A stretch of 5,080 nt of DNA from Armatimonadota bacterium (GTDB lineage Bacteria > Armatimonadota > UBA5829), in contig JAEWSK010000236.1 in NCBI GenBank assembly GCA_023398345.1, positions 1-5,080 on the forward strand, in the 5' to 3' direction. Position numbers and translations under genes: made by a program. The notes below the pieces were generated by a model. It did not search any database. It saw only the letters and a list, made by a program, of their open reading frames with translations, and was not told the DNA's origin. Positions 1 through 5,080 of this stretch are shown one piece after another. Every line of letters begins with the position of its first letter. Within the stretch, counting starts at the first letter, position 1.

Positions 1-469
1 AAATTGCATCTTTGCTGCGGCCACCGGTCAGCACGGTAATACTCTCACAGCCCCACTTCGCGCACAGTGCGTCGCACAAAAAATGCAGCGGAGCCGCACC
101 ACATCCGCCCGCAACAACAATATGCTCTGCAGGAGAATCCCCAAGATCAAACCCGCGCCCCAGCGGCCCGACAACGCTAATTTTTTGCCCTGCAGGAATG
201 TGTCGCAGCAGTTCGGTGCCGCGCCCGACAACTACATACAACAGCGAAAAAACGCCGTTTGCAGGATCAGTTGCATGTATTGAAAACGGGCGTCGCAGCA
301 GTGGATCGGTGGTCTTTGAGACTTGGACATTTACGAACTGGCCCGCGACCGCATCGCGCGCAATATCCGGACATGCTAACCGAGTGCGATACGTTCCAGG
401 CGTGATCTCAGTCTGCTCAATTATCTCGCAGTCATAAATAGATATCATACTGAATATAGAATTGTCCAT
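1..469 (-). CDS. pyrK: Dihydroorotate dehydrogenase (NAD+) electron-transfer subunit PyrK, 3' end missing
   Basis: The first 156 residues of a PyrK-type flavoprotein are visible; the rest lies beyond the window start. In the family, PyrK binds FAD and a [2Fe-2S] cluster and passes electrons from the catalytic subunit PyrD (class 1B) to NAD+ during cytosolic pyrimidine synthesis. Visible support: an N-terminal beta-barrel starting IYDCEIIEQ (11-19); the flavin-binding motif LLRRPFSI (57-64); YVVVGRGTELL (78-88), typical of PyrK; GPLGRGF (101-107); and the nucleotide-binding loop VAGGCGAAPL (119-128), followed by LTGGRSKD (147-154). The cluster-binding cysteines should lie downstream and cannot be checked. 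The ATG at 469 gives the longest plausible protein, but the in-frame ATG at 448 (residue 8, MISIYDCEII) fits the usual PyrK start equally well. Neither has a good Shine-Dalgarno; a weak AGGA lies about 13 nt before 469. NfnA/SudB-like reductase subunits are relatives, but the RRPFSI and VVGRGTELL segments favour PyrK. pyrD would be expected next to it. Confidence 0.9.
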   Translation of the reverse strand, partial: MDNSIFSMISIYDCEIIEQTEITPGTYRTRLACPDIARDAVAGQFVNVQVSKTTDPLLRRPFSIHATDPANGVFSLLYVVVGRGTELLRHIPAGQKISVVGPLGRGFDLGDSPAEHIVVAGGCGAAPLHFLCDALCAKWGCESITVLTGGRSKDAI

Positions 470-491
470 GCGCGCGGCAAAGTCCTGCGAT

Positions 492-524
492 AAAAAAAAC
501 GGGCGGAGCCAATTGGCTCCACCC
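492..524 (-). terminator. Rho-independent terminator of the secreted-protein gene
   Basis: Read on the minus strand, a 10-bp stem (GGGTGGAGCC at 524-515 with GGCTCCGCCC at 510-501, one G-U wobble) closes an AATT loop and is followed by one G and eight T (499-492). It begins 24 nt after the stop codon of the gene at 549-2096, so it is well placed as its terminator. On the plus strand the same repeat carries a C-A mismatch but is followed by ATTTTTT (525-531), so weak bidirectional activity is possible. The T-tract ends only 22 nt before the pyrK start, so it could also act as an attenuator for pyrK. Confidence 0.88.
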
Positions 525-548
525 ATTTTTTGCTTGCAATATCTAGTT

Positions 549-2096
549 TCAATGACAAAAGATGTCAGTAGCGGTTCGAATAAATATCACCGGCTTGCCG
601 CCGACTACACCAACCAGACCTGTCACTGTCACATTGCCGGAAGACGGAGGTGTTACACTTCCGCACAGCACCTTGATGCCGGAAATGGCACCGTCGAGAA
701 GTCCGCTTCCATCGTCAAGATAGAAGTATTTGTTGTTATCGTCGGTTGTGTTGGCGTTGCCCGCTGTTCCAGCGATGCGAACCAGCATACCCACGTTATA
801 TAGGCCCGTGCCTCCGGTAATGCTCGGAGTGTTTGCATTGACCTGCTTACCACCGACGGAGCGCTCAATCACACCCAAAGGCTTGATCGCGTCAACTGCG
901 CCATTATCGGTAACAGCAGTTGCGTTTAAAACGCGCTGACCGCTCGAAGAATCGAGTGAGCCAGTCACGTCTACGCTGTGATTTTGCGCAGGCATTGTGC
1001 CGGAATAGACCACCTTGATTGCAGAAGAACGATCAGTCTCCTCAATCCAAAACGCATTGCCAACAACGCCGGTAACTGTTTTTTCGACCATTTTATAAAA
1101 AGGGCCGTTTGTAAGCTCCCATAGATCGCTGACCCTTTCCACCAGTGTCGCACCGGATGCGAAGTTTGCGACTATGGTTCCGGCGCATGTTGCGCCAGAG
1201 AATGTGGCAGTAGCTGAGAGTGAATTTGAAAAAGTGCCGCCGGCGGTTGACGTCCAGCCCACAAAAGAAGATCCGGGATCCGGAATTGCCGTCAATTGAA
1301 TTATTTCGTCCTGATCGTAAAGGCCATTCTTCTGAGCAAAAGCAACGCCATTTACCGATACGTTAATATCACCGCCCGTTGCCTCAAATGTAAGCTGCCT
1401 TGGAGCACCTAAAAGTGAAATTGTGTCGCAGCGAAAGTCGTCGCCATATGCTGAAGAAGATAGACCGAGCCCCACGCTGACAGCGCCTAACGAAAGCGCA
1501 CTAGTGACAGACTTTGTGAGTGATGGCTCTCCATCAACGTAAAGATTTACACTTTTTGTGGGAGTCTCTTTATAAAATAATTCCAGACGGTGCCAGCCGA
1601 CCGACCTTAGCGCCGATCCGGCGTACCACGATGACAACCCTCCCCCTGTTATCTTGCATGCGTATTTGGAATTTCCGCCCATAGTTGAAGTGTTTACTCC
1701 CGCAGCCAGCAGAACGGTTGAGTTTGTCGTGCTTGCGTGTATCTGCACAACCGGCGCGTCGCCGACATAAGCAAGACTTGAGTCATAAAGCCAAAACCGA
1801 AGGGCACATGGCCCGGATGTGGCAGAAAACCCCTGGCAGACCCTATTTTGCCGATTTGTGTAGCCCCACGCTCCCGGTTGGCTGTGTACCTCGCCCGTAG
1901 TTAAGATCGATGGAAACGTGTAGCTATCTTTATAGCTCATCCACCCATCAATTGAATCACAACCATTCGACCAGATTACTGCAGCGCTCGCAGGCGCATG
2001 TGCAACCGCTGCCGCACACACTGCCGTTGCAAGCAACAATCTAGTAATAGCAATTGTCGCAGGCGCCGCCTTACATATAAGTCGTCCCATCTTCAA
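549..2096 (-). CDS. Secreted multi-module protein of unknown function (LamG-like, InlB-type repeat, two OB-like repeats)
   Basis: I do not recognise a named family for the whole 515-residue protein. Residues 1-39 form a Sec signal peptide: basic start, hydrophobic stretch 15-33, likely cleavage after APASA (35-39). Residues about 40-230 look like a concanavalin/LamG-type beta-sandwich, with VGWHRLELFYKE (166-177), VNLYVDGE (183-190) and a closing DDFRCDTISLLG (219-230). Residues about 234-313 resemble a divergent InlB B-repeat, with YDQDEIIQLTA (260-270), GSSFVGWT (275-282) and a final IVANF. Residues about 320-412 and 413-513 look like two copies of one OB-like module: VTGVVGNAFWIEE...IKVVYSG in the first matches KYFYLDDGSG...IKVLCGS in the second. 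No LPXTG, PEP-CTERM, transmembrane anchor or catalytic motif is seen; the C-terminus is TDIFCH. It is probably an extracellular or envelope protein, perhaps binding carbohydrate or surfaces (inference). The TTG at 2096 is preferred over the ATG at 2090 because AGGAGGG lies 9 nt before the TTG but 15 nt before the ATG. Confidence 0.85.
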   Translation of the reverse strand: MKMGRLICKAAPATIAITRLLLATAVCAAAVAHAPASAAVIWSNGCDSIDGWMSYKDSYTFPSILTTGEVHSQPGAWGYTNRQNRVCQGFSATSGPCALRFWLYDSSLAYVGDAPVVQIHASTTNSTVLLAAGVNTSTMGGNSKYACKITGGGLSSWYAGSALRSVGWHRLELFYKETPTKSVNLYVDGEPSLTKSVTSALSLGAVSVGLGLSSSAYGDDFRCDTISLLGAPRQLTFEATGGDINVSVNGVAFAQKNGLYDQDEIIQLTAIPDPGSSFVGWTSTAGGTFSNSLSATATFSGATCAGTIVANFASGATLVERVSDLWELTNGPFYKMVEKTVTGVVGNAFWIEETDRSSAIKVVYSGTMPAQNHSVDVTGSLDSSSGQRVLNATAVTDNGAVDAIKPLGVIERSVGGKQVNANTPSITGGTGLYNVGMLVRIAGTAGNANTTDDNNKYFYLDDGSGLLDGAISGIKVLCGSVTPPSSGNVTVTGLVGVVGGKPVIFIRTATDIFCH

Positions 2097-2105
2097 TGTA
2101 ACTTG

Positions 2106-2112
2106 CCCTCCT
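2106..2112 (-). promoter_or_regulatory. Ribosome binding site deciding a TTG start
   Basis: AGGAGGG on the minus strand lies 9 nt before the TTG at 2096 and 15 nt before the in-frame ATG at 2090. The spacing favours the TTG, which adds only two residues (M-K) to the signal peptide. Confidence 0.75.
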
Positions 2113-2137
2113 AATTACTTCGATGCAAAACACCAAA

Positions 2138-2167
2138 CTAATATCACGCTCTGCTGCTAACTGTCAA
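2138..2167 (-). promoter_or_regulatory. Sigma70-type promoter of the secreted-protein gene
   Basis: On the minus strand a perfect -35 box TTGACA (2167-2162) is followed after 18 bp by TATTAG (2143-2138), a 4/6 match to the -10 consensus. It is preceded by TGA, an extended -10 element. The start of transcription would fall near 2131, giving a leader of about 35 nt that contains the Shine-Dalgarno. The 44-bp palindrome ends 9 bp upstream of the -35 box. Confidence 0.6.
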
Positions 2168-2176
2168 TTAAGAATG

Positions 2177-2220
2177 TCTATAGACCACAGCGTTTTTATA
2201 AAAACGCTGTGGTCTATAGA
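2177..2220. repeat. Perfect 44-bp palindrome in the divergent intergenic region
   Basis: Two 22-bp arms meet without a spacer and match at every position. The core half is GACCACAGCG followed by T5A, meeting TA5 at the centre (2198/2199). Each end is itself the 8-bp palindrome TCTATAGA (2177-2184 and 2213-2220), with the two centres 36 bp apart. Neither strand has a T-tract after the stem, so it does not look like an intrinsic terminator. It is centred about 67 bp upstream of the predicted transcription start of the secreted-protein gene, which would suit an operator for a dimeric regulator. A cruciform-forming element or a dispersed palindromic repeat are alternatives. Confidence 0.95.
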
Positions 2221-2385
2221 ATTACGTTATGTGGAATGAATACTCATTATGCCTGCGCCCATTTCTGTACAGCCAACACGACATTGATCGTTGGCAATTA
2301 CTGGACGACATAGCAAAGACAGAGCTTTCAAGATTGATAGTCGAGACAAAAGACGAGAAAGACCGGCATACAAACAGCCGACAAC
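2221..2385. other. Intergenic stretch without a recognisable gene
   Basis: Between the palindrome and the rpsU promoter I see no credible gene. A 61-codon frame on the plus strand (2229-2414) and overlapping frames on the minus strand have no Shine-Dalgarno and no recognisable motif, and they run into the promoter. The second half, 2341-2405, is purine-rich with repeated GAGAC/AGAC elements, for example CGAGACAA at 2342-2349 and again at 2398-2405, the latter inside the promoter spacer. Whether these matter is unknown. Confidence 0.6.
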
Positions 2386-2415
2386 TTGACACTGAGACGA
2401 GACAACGGGTATAAT
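2386..2415 (+). promoter_or_regulatory. Full-consensus sigma70 promoter of the rpsU operon
   Basis: TTGACA (2386-2391) and TATAAT (2410-2415) both match consensus exactly and are separated by 18 bp. Transcription should start near 2422-2424, about 165 nt before the rpsU start codon. Such a strong promoter fits a ribosomal protein gene. No terminator is seen through the start of pgpH, so it probably also drives yqeY and pgpH. Confidence 0.88.
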
Positions 2416-2422
2416 TTGACGG

Positions 2423-2587
2423 ATACACAGACTAGGCAATCAGCAACCACACGTGCGTGTACTGGGGTTTGGCCATGTAGCTACACATTATCCCTTGAAA
2501 AAGGTGGTATAGCAGCGTTGCCAATCCTCTTCCGCCAATGACACGGTGCTAAATGCCCGAATTTTGTCGATGGAGGAGGGATTATGG
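2423..2587 (+). promoter_or_regulatory. Long rpsU leader with a possible Shine-Dalgarno-sequestering hairpin
   Basis: This is the predicted 5' untranslated region of about 165 nt. The tract TCCTCTTCCG (2525-2534) can pair with TGGAGGAGGG (2571-2580), which contains the rpsU Shine-Dalgarno. That gives ten consecutive pairs including three G-U wobbles, across a 36-nt loop. Smaller inverted repeats include ACAC-GTGC-GTGT within 2450-2461 and TGTAGCTACA (2476-2485). The leader matches no riboswitch or r-protein leader I recognise. Translational control of S21 is an inference from the pairing alone. Confidence 0.4.
2572..2580 (+). promoter_or_regulatory. Extended Shine-Dalgarno of rpsU
   Basis: GGAGGAGGG is a doubled Shine-Dalgarno ending 7 nt before the TTG at 2588. 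It decides that start over the upstream in-frame GTG at 2546 and ATG at 2570, the latter overlapping the site itself. Its first GGAGG is also 7 nt from an out-of-frame ATG at 2584. Confidence 0.85.
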
Positions 2588-2770
2588 TTGGCACAGGTTC
2601 AAGTAAGACCTAATGAGAGTCTGGACAGCGCTCTGAAGCGTTTCAAAAAGGCGCTTCAGCAGACTGGTGTTCTCAAAGAAGCTCGTGAGCATGAGCACTA
2701 CGAGAAACCGAGCGATAAGCGCCGCAAGGCCGAAGCAGCAATGCGTCGAAAAGCCAAGCGACGAGCGTAG
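2588..2770 (+). CDS. rpsU: 30S ribosomal protein S21
   Basis: A 60-residue, strongly basic protein begins [19 protein letters not shown] and ends in a lysine/arginine-rich tail ([17 protein letters not shown], from residue 44). S21 sits on the 30S platform near the anti-Shine-Dalgarno end of 16S rRNA and supports initiation. The family hallmarks are the N-terminal [17 protein letters not shown] block (here residues 4-20), GVLKE (27-31) and the HYEKPS segment (37-42). Length is normal for S21. The start is TTG at 2588: homology begins exactly there, and GGAGGAGGG lies 7 nt upstream. Longer in-frame starts at 2546 (GTG) and 2570 (ATG) would add an unrelated 14 or 6 residues and run through the ribosome binding site. 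It is first in a likely operon with yqeY (65-bp gap) and pgpH. No terminator follows; the weak stem GGCGC/GCGCC (2781-2801) has no T-tract. Confidence 0.95.
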   Translation: MAQVQVRPNESLDSALKRFKKALQQTGVLKEAREHEHYEKPSDKRRKAEAAMRRKAKRRA

Positions 2771-2823
2771 TCCCTTATATGGCGCTTGAGAGTATCGCGC
2801 CGAAATGGGGTATGTAGGTGTCC

Positions 2824-2828
2824 AGGAG
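2824..2828 (+). promoter_or_regulatory. Ribosome binding site of yqeY, deciding its start
   Basis: AGGAG lies 7 nt before the ATG at 2836. The in-frame GTG at 2818 lies upstream of this site and has no Shine-Dalgarno at proper distance, so the shorter protein is preferred. Confidence 0.8.
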
Positions 2829-2835
2829 CGGACCT

Positions 2836-3282
2836 ATGTCGCTAACAGAAAAGCTTCAGGAAGACATGAAGCTTGCAATGAAATCTAGGGATGCGTCGAG
2901 GCTATCGACCATCCGGCTTCTTAGATCGTCGGTGAGCTACGCCCAGATCAACAAGGGCGCTGAGCTCACCGATGATGAAGTCTTAGAGGTGCTTTCCCGA
3001 GAAGCCAAGCGGCGCAAGGAGGCGATTGAAGCCGCCGAAGCCGGGGGGCGCTCCGACGTCGCCGACAGCGAGCGCGTGGAGCTTGATATTATTAGCGAGT
3101 ACCTGCCAAAACCGCTCGAAGAGGCCGAAATTGAAGCCATCGCACGAGAGGTTATCGCTGAAGTAGGCGCTAGCGAGCTTAAAGACCGCGGAAAGGTCAT
3201 GGGGCCGCTTATGCAGCGGATTCGTAGCAGGGCTGACGGCAAACTTGCCGGACAGGTTGTAGAAAAGATACTGCGAGGCTGA
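2836..3282 (+). CDS. yqeY: GatB/YqeY domain-containing protein
   Basis: This 148-residue soluble, mostly helical protein covers the whole YqeY family length. The family is homologous to the C-terminal tail domains of GatB, the tRNA-binding part of the Glu/Asp-tRNA amidotransferase. The stand-alone protein has no firmly established reaction and is thought to act on or near tRNA. Visible family features are the N-terminal helix MSLTEKLQEDMKLAMKSRD (1-19), STIRLLRSSV (24-33), the charged helix with LSREAKRRKEAIEAAEAGGR (53-72), ISEYLPKPLEEAEIE (86-100), DRGKVMGPLM (117-126) and RADGKLAGQVVEKIL (132-146). The start is ATG 2836, supported by AGGAG 7 nt upstream; GTG 2818 would add six residues (MSRSGP). 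It follows rpsU by 65 bp, a pairing common in Gram-positive bacteria, and precedes pgpH by 51 bp, so cotranscription is likely. Confidence 0.93.
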   Translation: MSLTEKLQEDMKLAMKSRDASRLSTIRLLRSSVSYAQINKGAELTDDEVLEVLSREAKRRKEAIEAAEAGGRSDVADSERVELDIISEYLPKPLEEAEIEAIAREVIAEVGASELKDRGKVMGPLMQRIRSRADGKLAGQVVEKILRG

Positions 3283-3333
3283 GAAGCAAACGGTTTGCGG
3301 CATTGTGTCGCAGACAGTATTTGCTCTACATAT

Positions 3334-5080
3334 ATGAAACTCTTCAAGCCCCTTGCCACCATACGGGGCGCTAAAAAGAACCCCGAAAAGATCGCTCCCT
3401 GTTCCAAAGTGGACTTCCGCAGGACTGGGCTGGCGTTTGCTACTATATCCATCTTGTCGGTGCTGCTTTCAATTCCTATGCTACCCAGCAGAATCGGCCT
3501 AAAAGTTGGCGATATATGCCCTGAAGATATTATTGCGCCCCGCACGGCCAGGTATCTCGACGAAGCCGAGACCGAACTGCGCAGAAGCAAAGCCGCCGCT
3601 GGAATAACTCGAGTCTATGAGCCGATCCCCACTGCTGCCGATCAAACAGCAGGAGCTGTTAGAGCAACATTTGCCGCAGTTGAAGCCGCGAGAAAAATGC
3701 CCGCGTCAAAACCGCTCGACGAGAAAGTGGCAGAGATACGAAAACGACTGCGCACTACGACGGGATCACGCATATCAGATGCAGCCCTAATATCGCTTCT
3801 CAAAATCGATTCAAACTCTTTTGCACAGATAGAATCCGACGTATCGCAGCTTGTCACTTCGGCCATGACTCGCGTCATTCACGATGATCCCGCTGACTTT
3901 CGCGCGGCCCAAAGACAGATCGCGGCAGAAGCCAGGCATGCAGTCGGCAATTCTCGAACGGCCGCGATTGTAGGCGAATTGGCCCAAGACGCACTGCGGC
4001 CAAATCAAATTTATGACGTAAAAAGCACCATCGCCCAGCAGGAAGATGCGCGGGAGAGGGTGCTGCCGGTTTACATTACAATTACGCAGGGAGAAGTGGT
4101 TGTCGCGAGAGGCGAGCCGCTTTTGCAGGATCACATTCAAAAGCTCGAAGCGTTGGGATTGAGAAACCCCAAGATCAACTATCGCACGGTGGCGTCTATT
4201 GCAATGCTGGTGACGATGGTCGTACTGCTTGTGGGCGGATATCTGTCGATTTATTACCCCGCAGTTTACAACAACACAAAGTCCCTGCTGCTGCTTTCGC
4301 TTTTAGCCATTATCGGAACCCTCGCGCTCAGAATAAGCGGGAGTCTGCTTGGAGTGCCGCTTACGCCGGTGCAGGTGGGCTATCTCGGCGTGCTGTGGGT
4401 TGTTACGGTTGGAATGCTTGTATCGGTTCTTGTAAATGCACAAGTGTCGGTCGTAATAGCTGCGCTGCTGTCGATTGTTCTGTCGCTGATGCTAAGTGGC
4501 GAGTTGCGTTATGCCGTCATCTCGTTTATGATGGCGCTGGTGGGCATTTGCAGCGTAGCAGACATTCGCGACCGCACCGACCTTGCGCGTACGGTCGGCG
4601 CACTGGCGGTGTCTGGAATCGCATTTGTATTGATACTGGGCGGGCTCAACAACGATTCGGCATCTGCGATACGAGTCGGCACTTTTTGGGCCAGCGTGAT
4701 AGTGCCAATAGGCGCAGGGGCGATATTTTTGATTGGGACAGTGCCGCTTGAGCGGCTTTTTGGACTGACCAGACACCTTTCACTGCTCGAACTTGCCGAT
4801 ACGAACAAACCGCTTTTGAGACGATTGGTGATGGAAGCGCCCGGAACATATACGCACTCGATGGCGGTCGGACATTTGGCCGAGACGGCGGCGCAGGCCA
4901 TTGGGGCAGATGCGCTGACGGCACGCGTTGCATCTTATTATCATGACATCGGCAAAATTCGCAGACCGCATTTCTTCATTGAAAACCAAAATATCGAAAA
5001 TGCGCACGACAGGATAAACCCGACATTGAGCGCGTTGGTAATCACCTCGCACATCAAGGACGGGGTGGAAATCGCAAGGG
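3334..5080 (+). CDS. pgpH: 7TM-HD family c-di-AMP phosphodiesterase PgpH, 3' end missing
   Basis: The first 582 residues of a membrane HD-domain phosphodiesterase are visible; the window end cuts the catalytic domain. Characterised PgpH proteins hydrolyse cyclic di-AMP to pApA at the inner face of the membrane. Order of parts: short cytoplasmic N-terminus; first membrane helix at about 31-50; extracytoplasmic 7TMR-HDED domain (about 52-283), ending with the typical QGEVVVARGEPL (252-263) and LEALGL (271-276); a bundle of membrane helices (about 286-475); then the HD domain opening with LSLLELADTNKPLLRRL. Catalytic landmarks are EAPGTYTHSMAVGHLAE (from 501, His508 being the likely first metal ligand), YYHDIGK with His537-Asp538, FFIENQ, and ITSHIKDG with His573. 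The remaining metal ligands lie beyond the window. The ATG at 3334 is the only ATG, GTG or TTG in frame back to the end of yqeY, but it has no clear Shine-Dalgarno. A 13-bp inverted repeat, GCAAAC-G-GTTTGC (3286-3298), occupies the 51-bp gap after yqeY. The gene order suggests cotranscription with rpsU and yqeY; ybeY often follows pgpH in relatives. Confidence 0.94.
   Translation, partial: MKLFKPLATIRGAKKNPEKIAPCSKVDFRRTGLAFATISILSVLLSIPMLPSRIGLKVGDICPEDIIAPRTARYLDEAETELRRSKAAAGITRVYEPIPTAADQTAGAVRATFAAVEAARKMPASKPLDEKVAEIRKRLRTTTGSRISDAALISLLKIDSNSFAQIESDVSQLVTSAMTRVIHDDPADFRAAQRQIAAEARHAVGNSRTAAIVGELAQDALRPNQIYDVKSTIAQQEDARERVLPVYITITQGEVVVARGEPLLQDHIQKLEALGLRNPKINYRTVASIAMLVTMVVLLVGGYLSIYYPAVYNNTKSLLLLSLLAIIGTLALRISGSLLGVPLTPVQVGYLGVLWVVTVGMLVSVLVNAQVSVVIAALLSIVLSLMLSGELRYAVISFMMALVGICSVADIRDRTDLARTVGALAVSGIAFVLILGGLNNDSASAIRVGTFWASVIVPIGAGAIFLIGTVPLERLFGLTRHLSLLELADTNKPLLRRLVMEAPGTYTHSMAVGHLAETAAQAIGADALTARVASYYHDIGKIRRPHFFIENQNIENAHDRINPTLSALVITSHIKDGVEIAR

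Noticed and set aside
12..437. A 141-codon plus-strand frame opposite pyrK
   Set aside because: The translation is dominated by Pro, Ser and Thr and has no family features. The minus strand encodes a clear PyrK over the same bases.
2177..2220. Reading the 44-bp palindrome as a bidirectional terminator
   Set aside because: No T-tract follows on either strand, the centre is an A/T block without a normal loop, and both flanking genes point away from it.
2229..2414. A 61-codon plus-strand frame between the palindrome and the rpsU operon
   Set aside because: It has no Shine-Dalgarno and no recognisable motif, and it overlaps the complete consensus promoter at 2386-2415. It is more likely chance than a gene, though conservation in relatives would reopen the question.
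2222..2439. Two overlapping minus-strand frames of about 70 codons in the intergenic region
   Set aside because: Their translations are rich in Ser, Cys and Arg with no protein-like pattern, and they lie antisense to the rpsU promoter.
2546..2587. Longer N-terminus of S21 from the GTG at 2546 or the ATG at 2570
   Set aside because: The extension runs through the Shine-Dalgarno, has no upstream ribosome binding site, and does not resemble S21, whose homology begins at the TTG at 2588.
2781..2801. A stem GGCGC/GCGCC between rpsU and yqeY as a terminator
   Set aside because: Only 5 bp with an 11-nt loop and no following T-tract.
2937..3590. A 217-codon minus-strand frame antisense to yqeY and the start of pgpH
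   Set aside because: It is a Ser-rich shadow of two well-supported plus-strand genes and spans their junction. It has no motif or ribosome binding site.
4395..4933. Several frames on both strands inside pgpH
   Set aside because: The pgpH reading frame is uninterrupted here and carries membrane helices and HD motifs, so the others are shadows.

Overview
The window looks like ordinary bacterial chromosome with moderate GC content. It holds two transcription units that diverge from a gene-poor spacer of about 490 bp. No rRNA, tRNA, CRISPR array, transposase or phage gene is visible. The lineage cannot be fixed from the sequence. A PyrK-type dihydroorotate dehydrogenase subunit, the rpsU-yqeY pair and a PgpH-type c-di-AMP phosphodiesterase together recall Firmicutes-like or Armatimonadota-like bacteria. 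The large secreted multi-module protein would fit an environmental, uncultured member of such a group. That placement is inference.

Left part, minus strand: a 515-residue secreted protein of unknown function (549-2096) has its own promoter, a strong Shine-Dalgarno and a TTG start. It ends at a clear rho-independent terminator (492-524). Only 22 bp beyond that terminator begins pyrK (1-469), whose 3' end is cut by the window edge. How pyrK is transcribed past the terminator is not obvious.

Centre (2097-2587): the spacer contains the promoter of the secreted-protein gene, a perfect 44-bp palindrome just upstream of it, about 165 bp without a recognisable feature, a full-consensus sigma70 promoter (TTGACA-18-TATAAT) facing right, and a leader of about 165 nt. 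The leader contains a pyrimidine tract able to pair with the rpsU Shine-Dalgarno.

Right part, plus strand: rpsU (ribosomal protein S21, TTG start), yqeY (GatB/YqeY-like protein) and pgpH (membrane 7TM-HD c-di-AMP phosphodiesterase, truncated by the window end) are closely spaced and probably form one operon. This is a compact form of the rpsU/yqeY/.../pgpH neighbourhood known from Gram-positive bacteria, and it links ribosome assembly and translation genes with turnover of an osmotic and cell-wall second messenger.

No novel multi-gene system is evident. The items most worth a second look are the 44-bp palindrome, the rpsU leader with its overlapping ATG/TTG starts, the terminator directly in front of pyrK, and the modular secreted protein.
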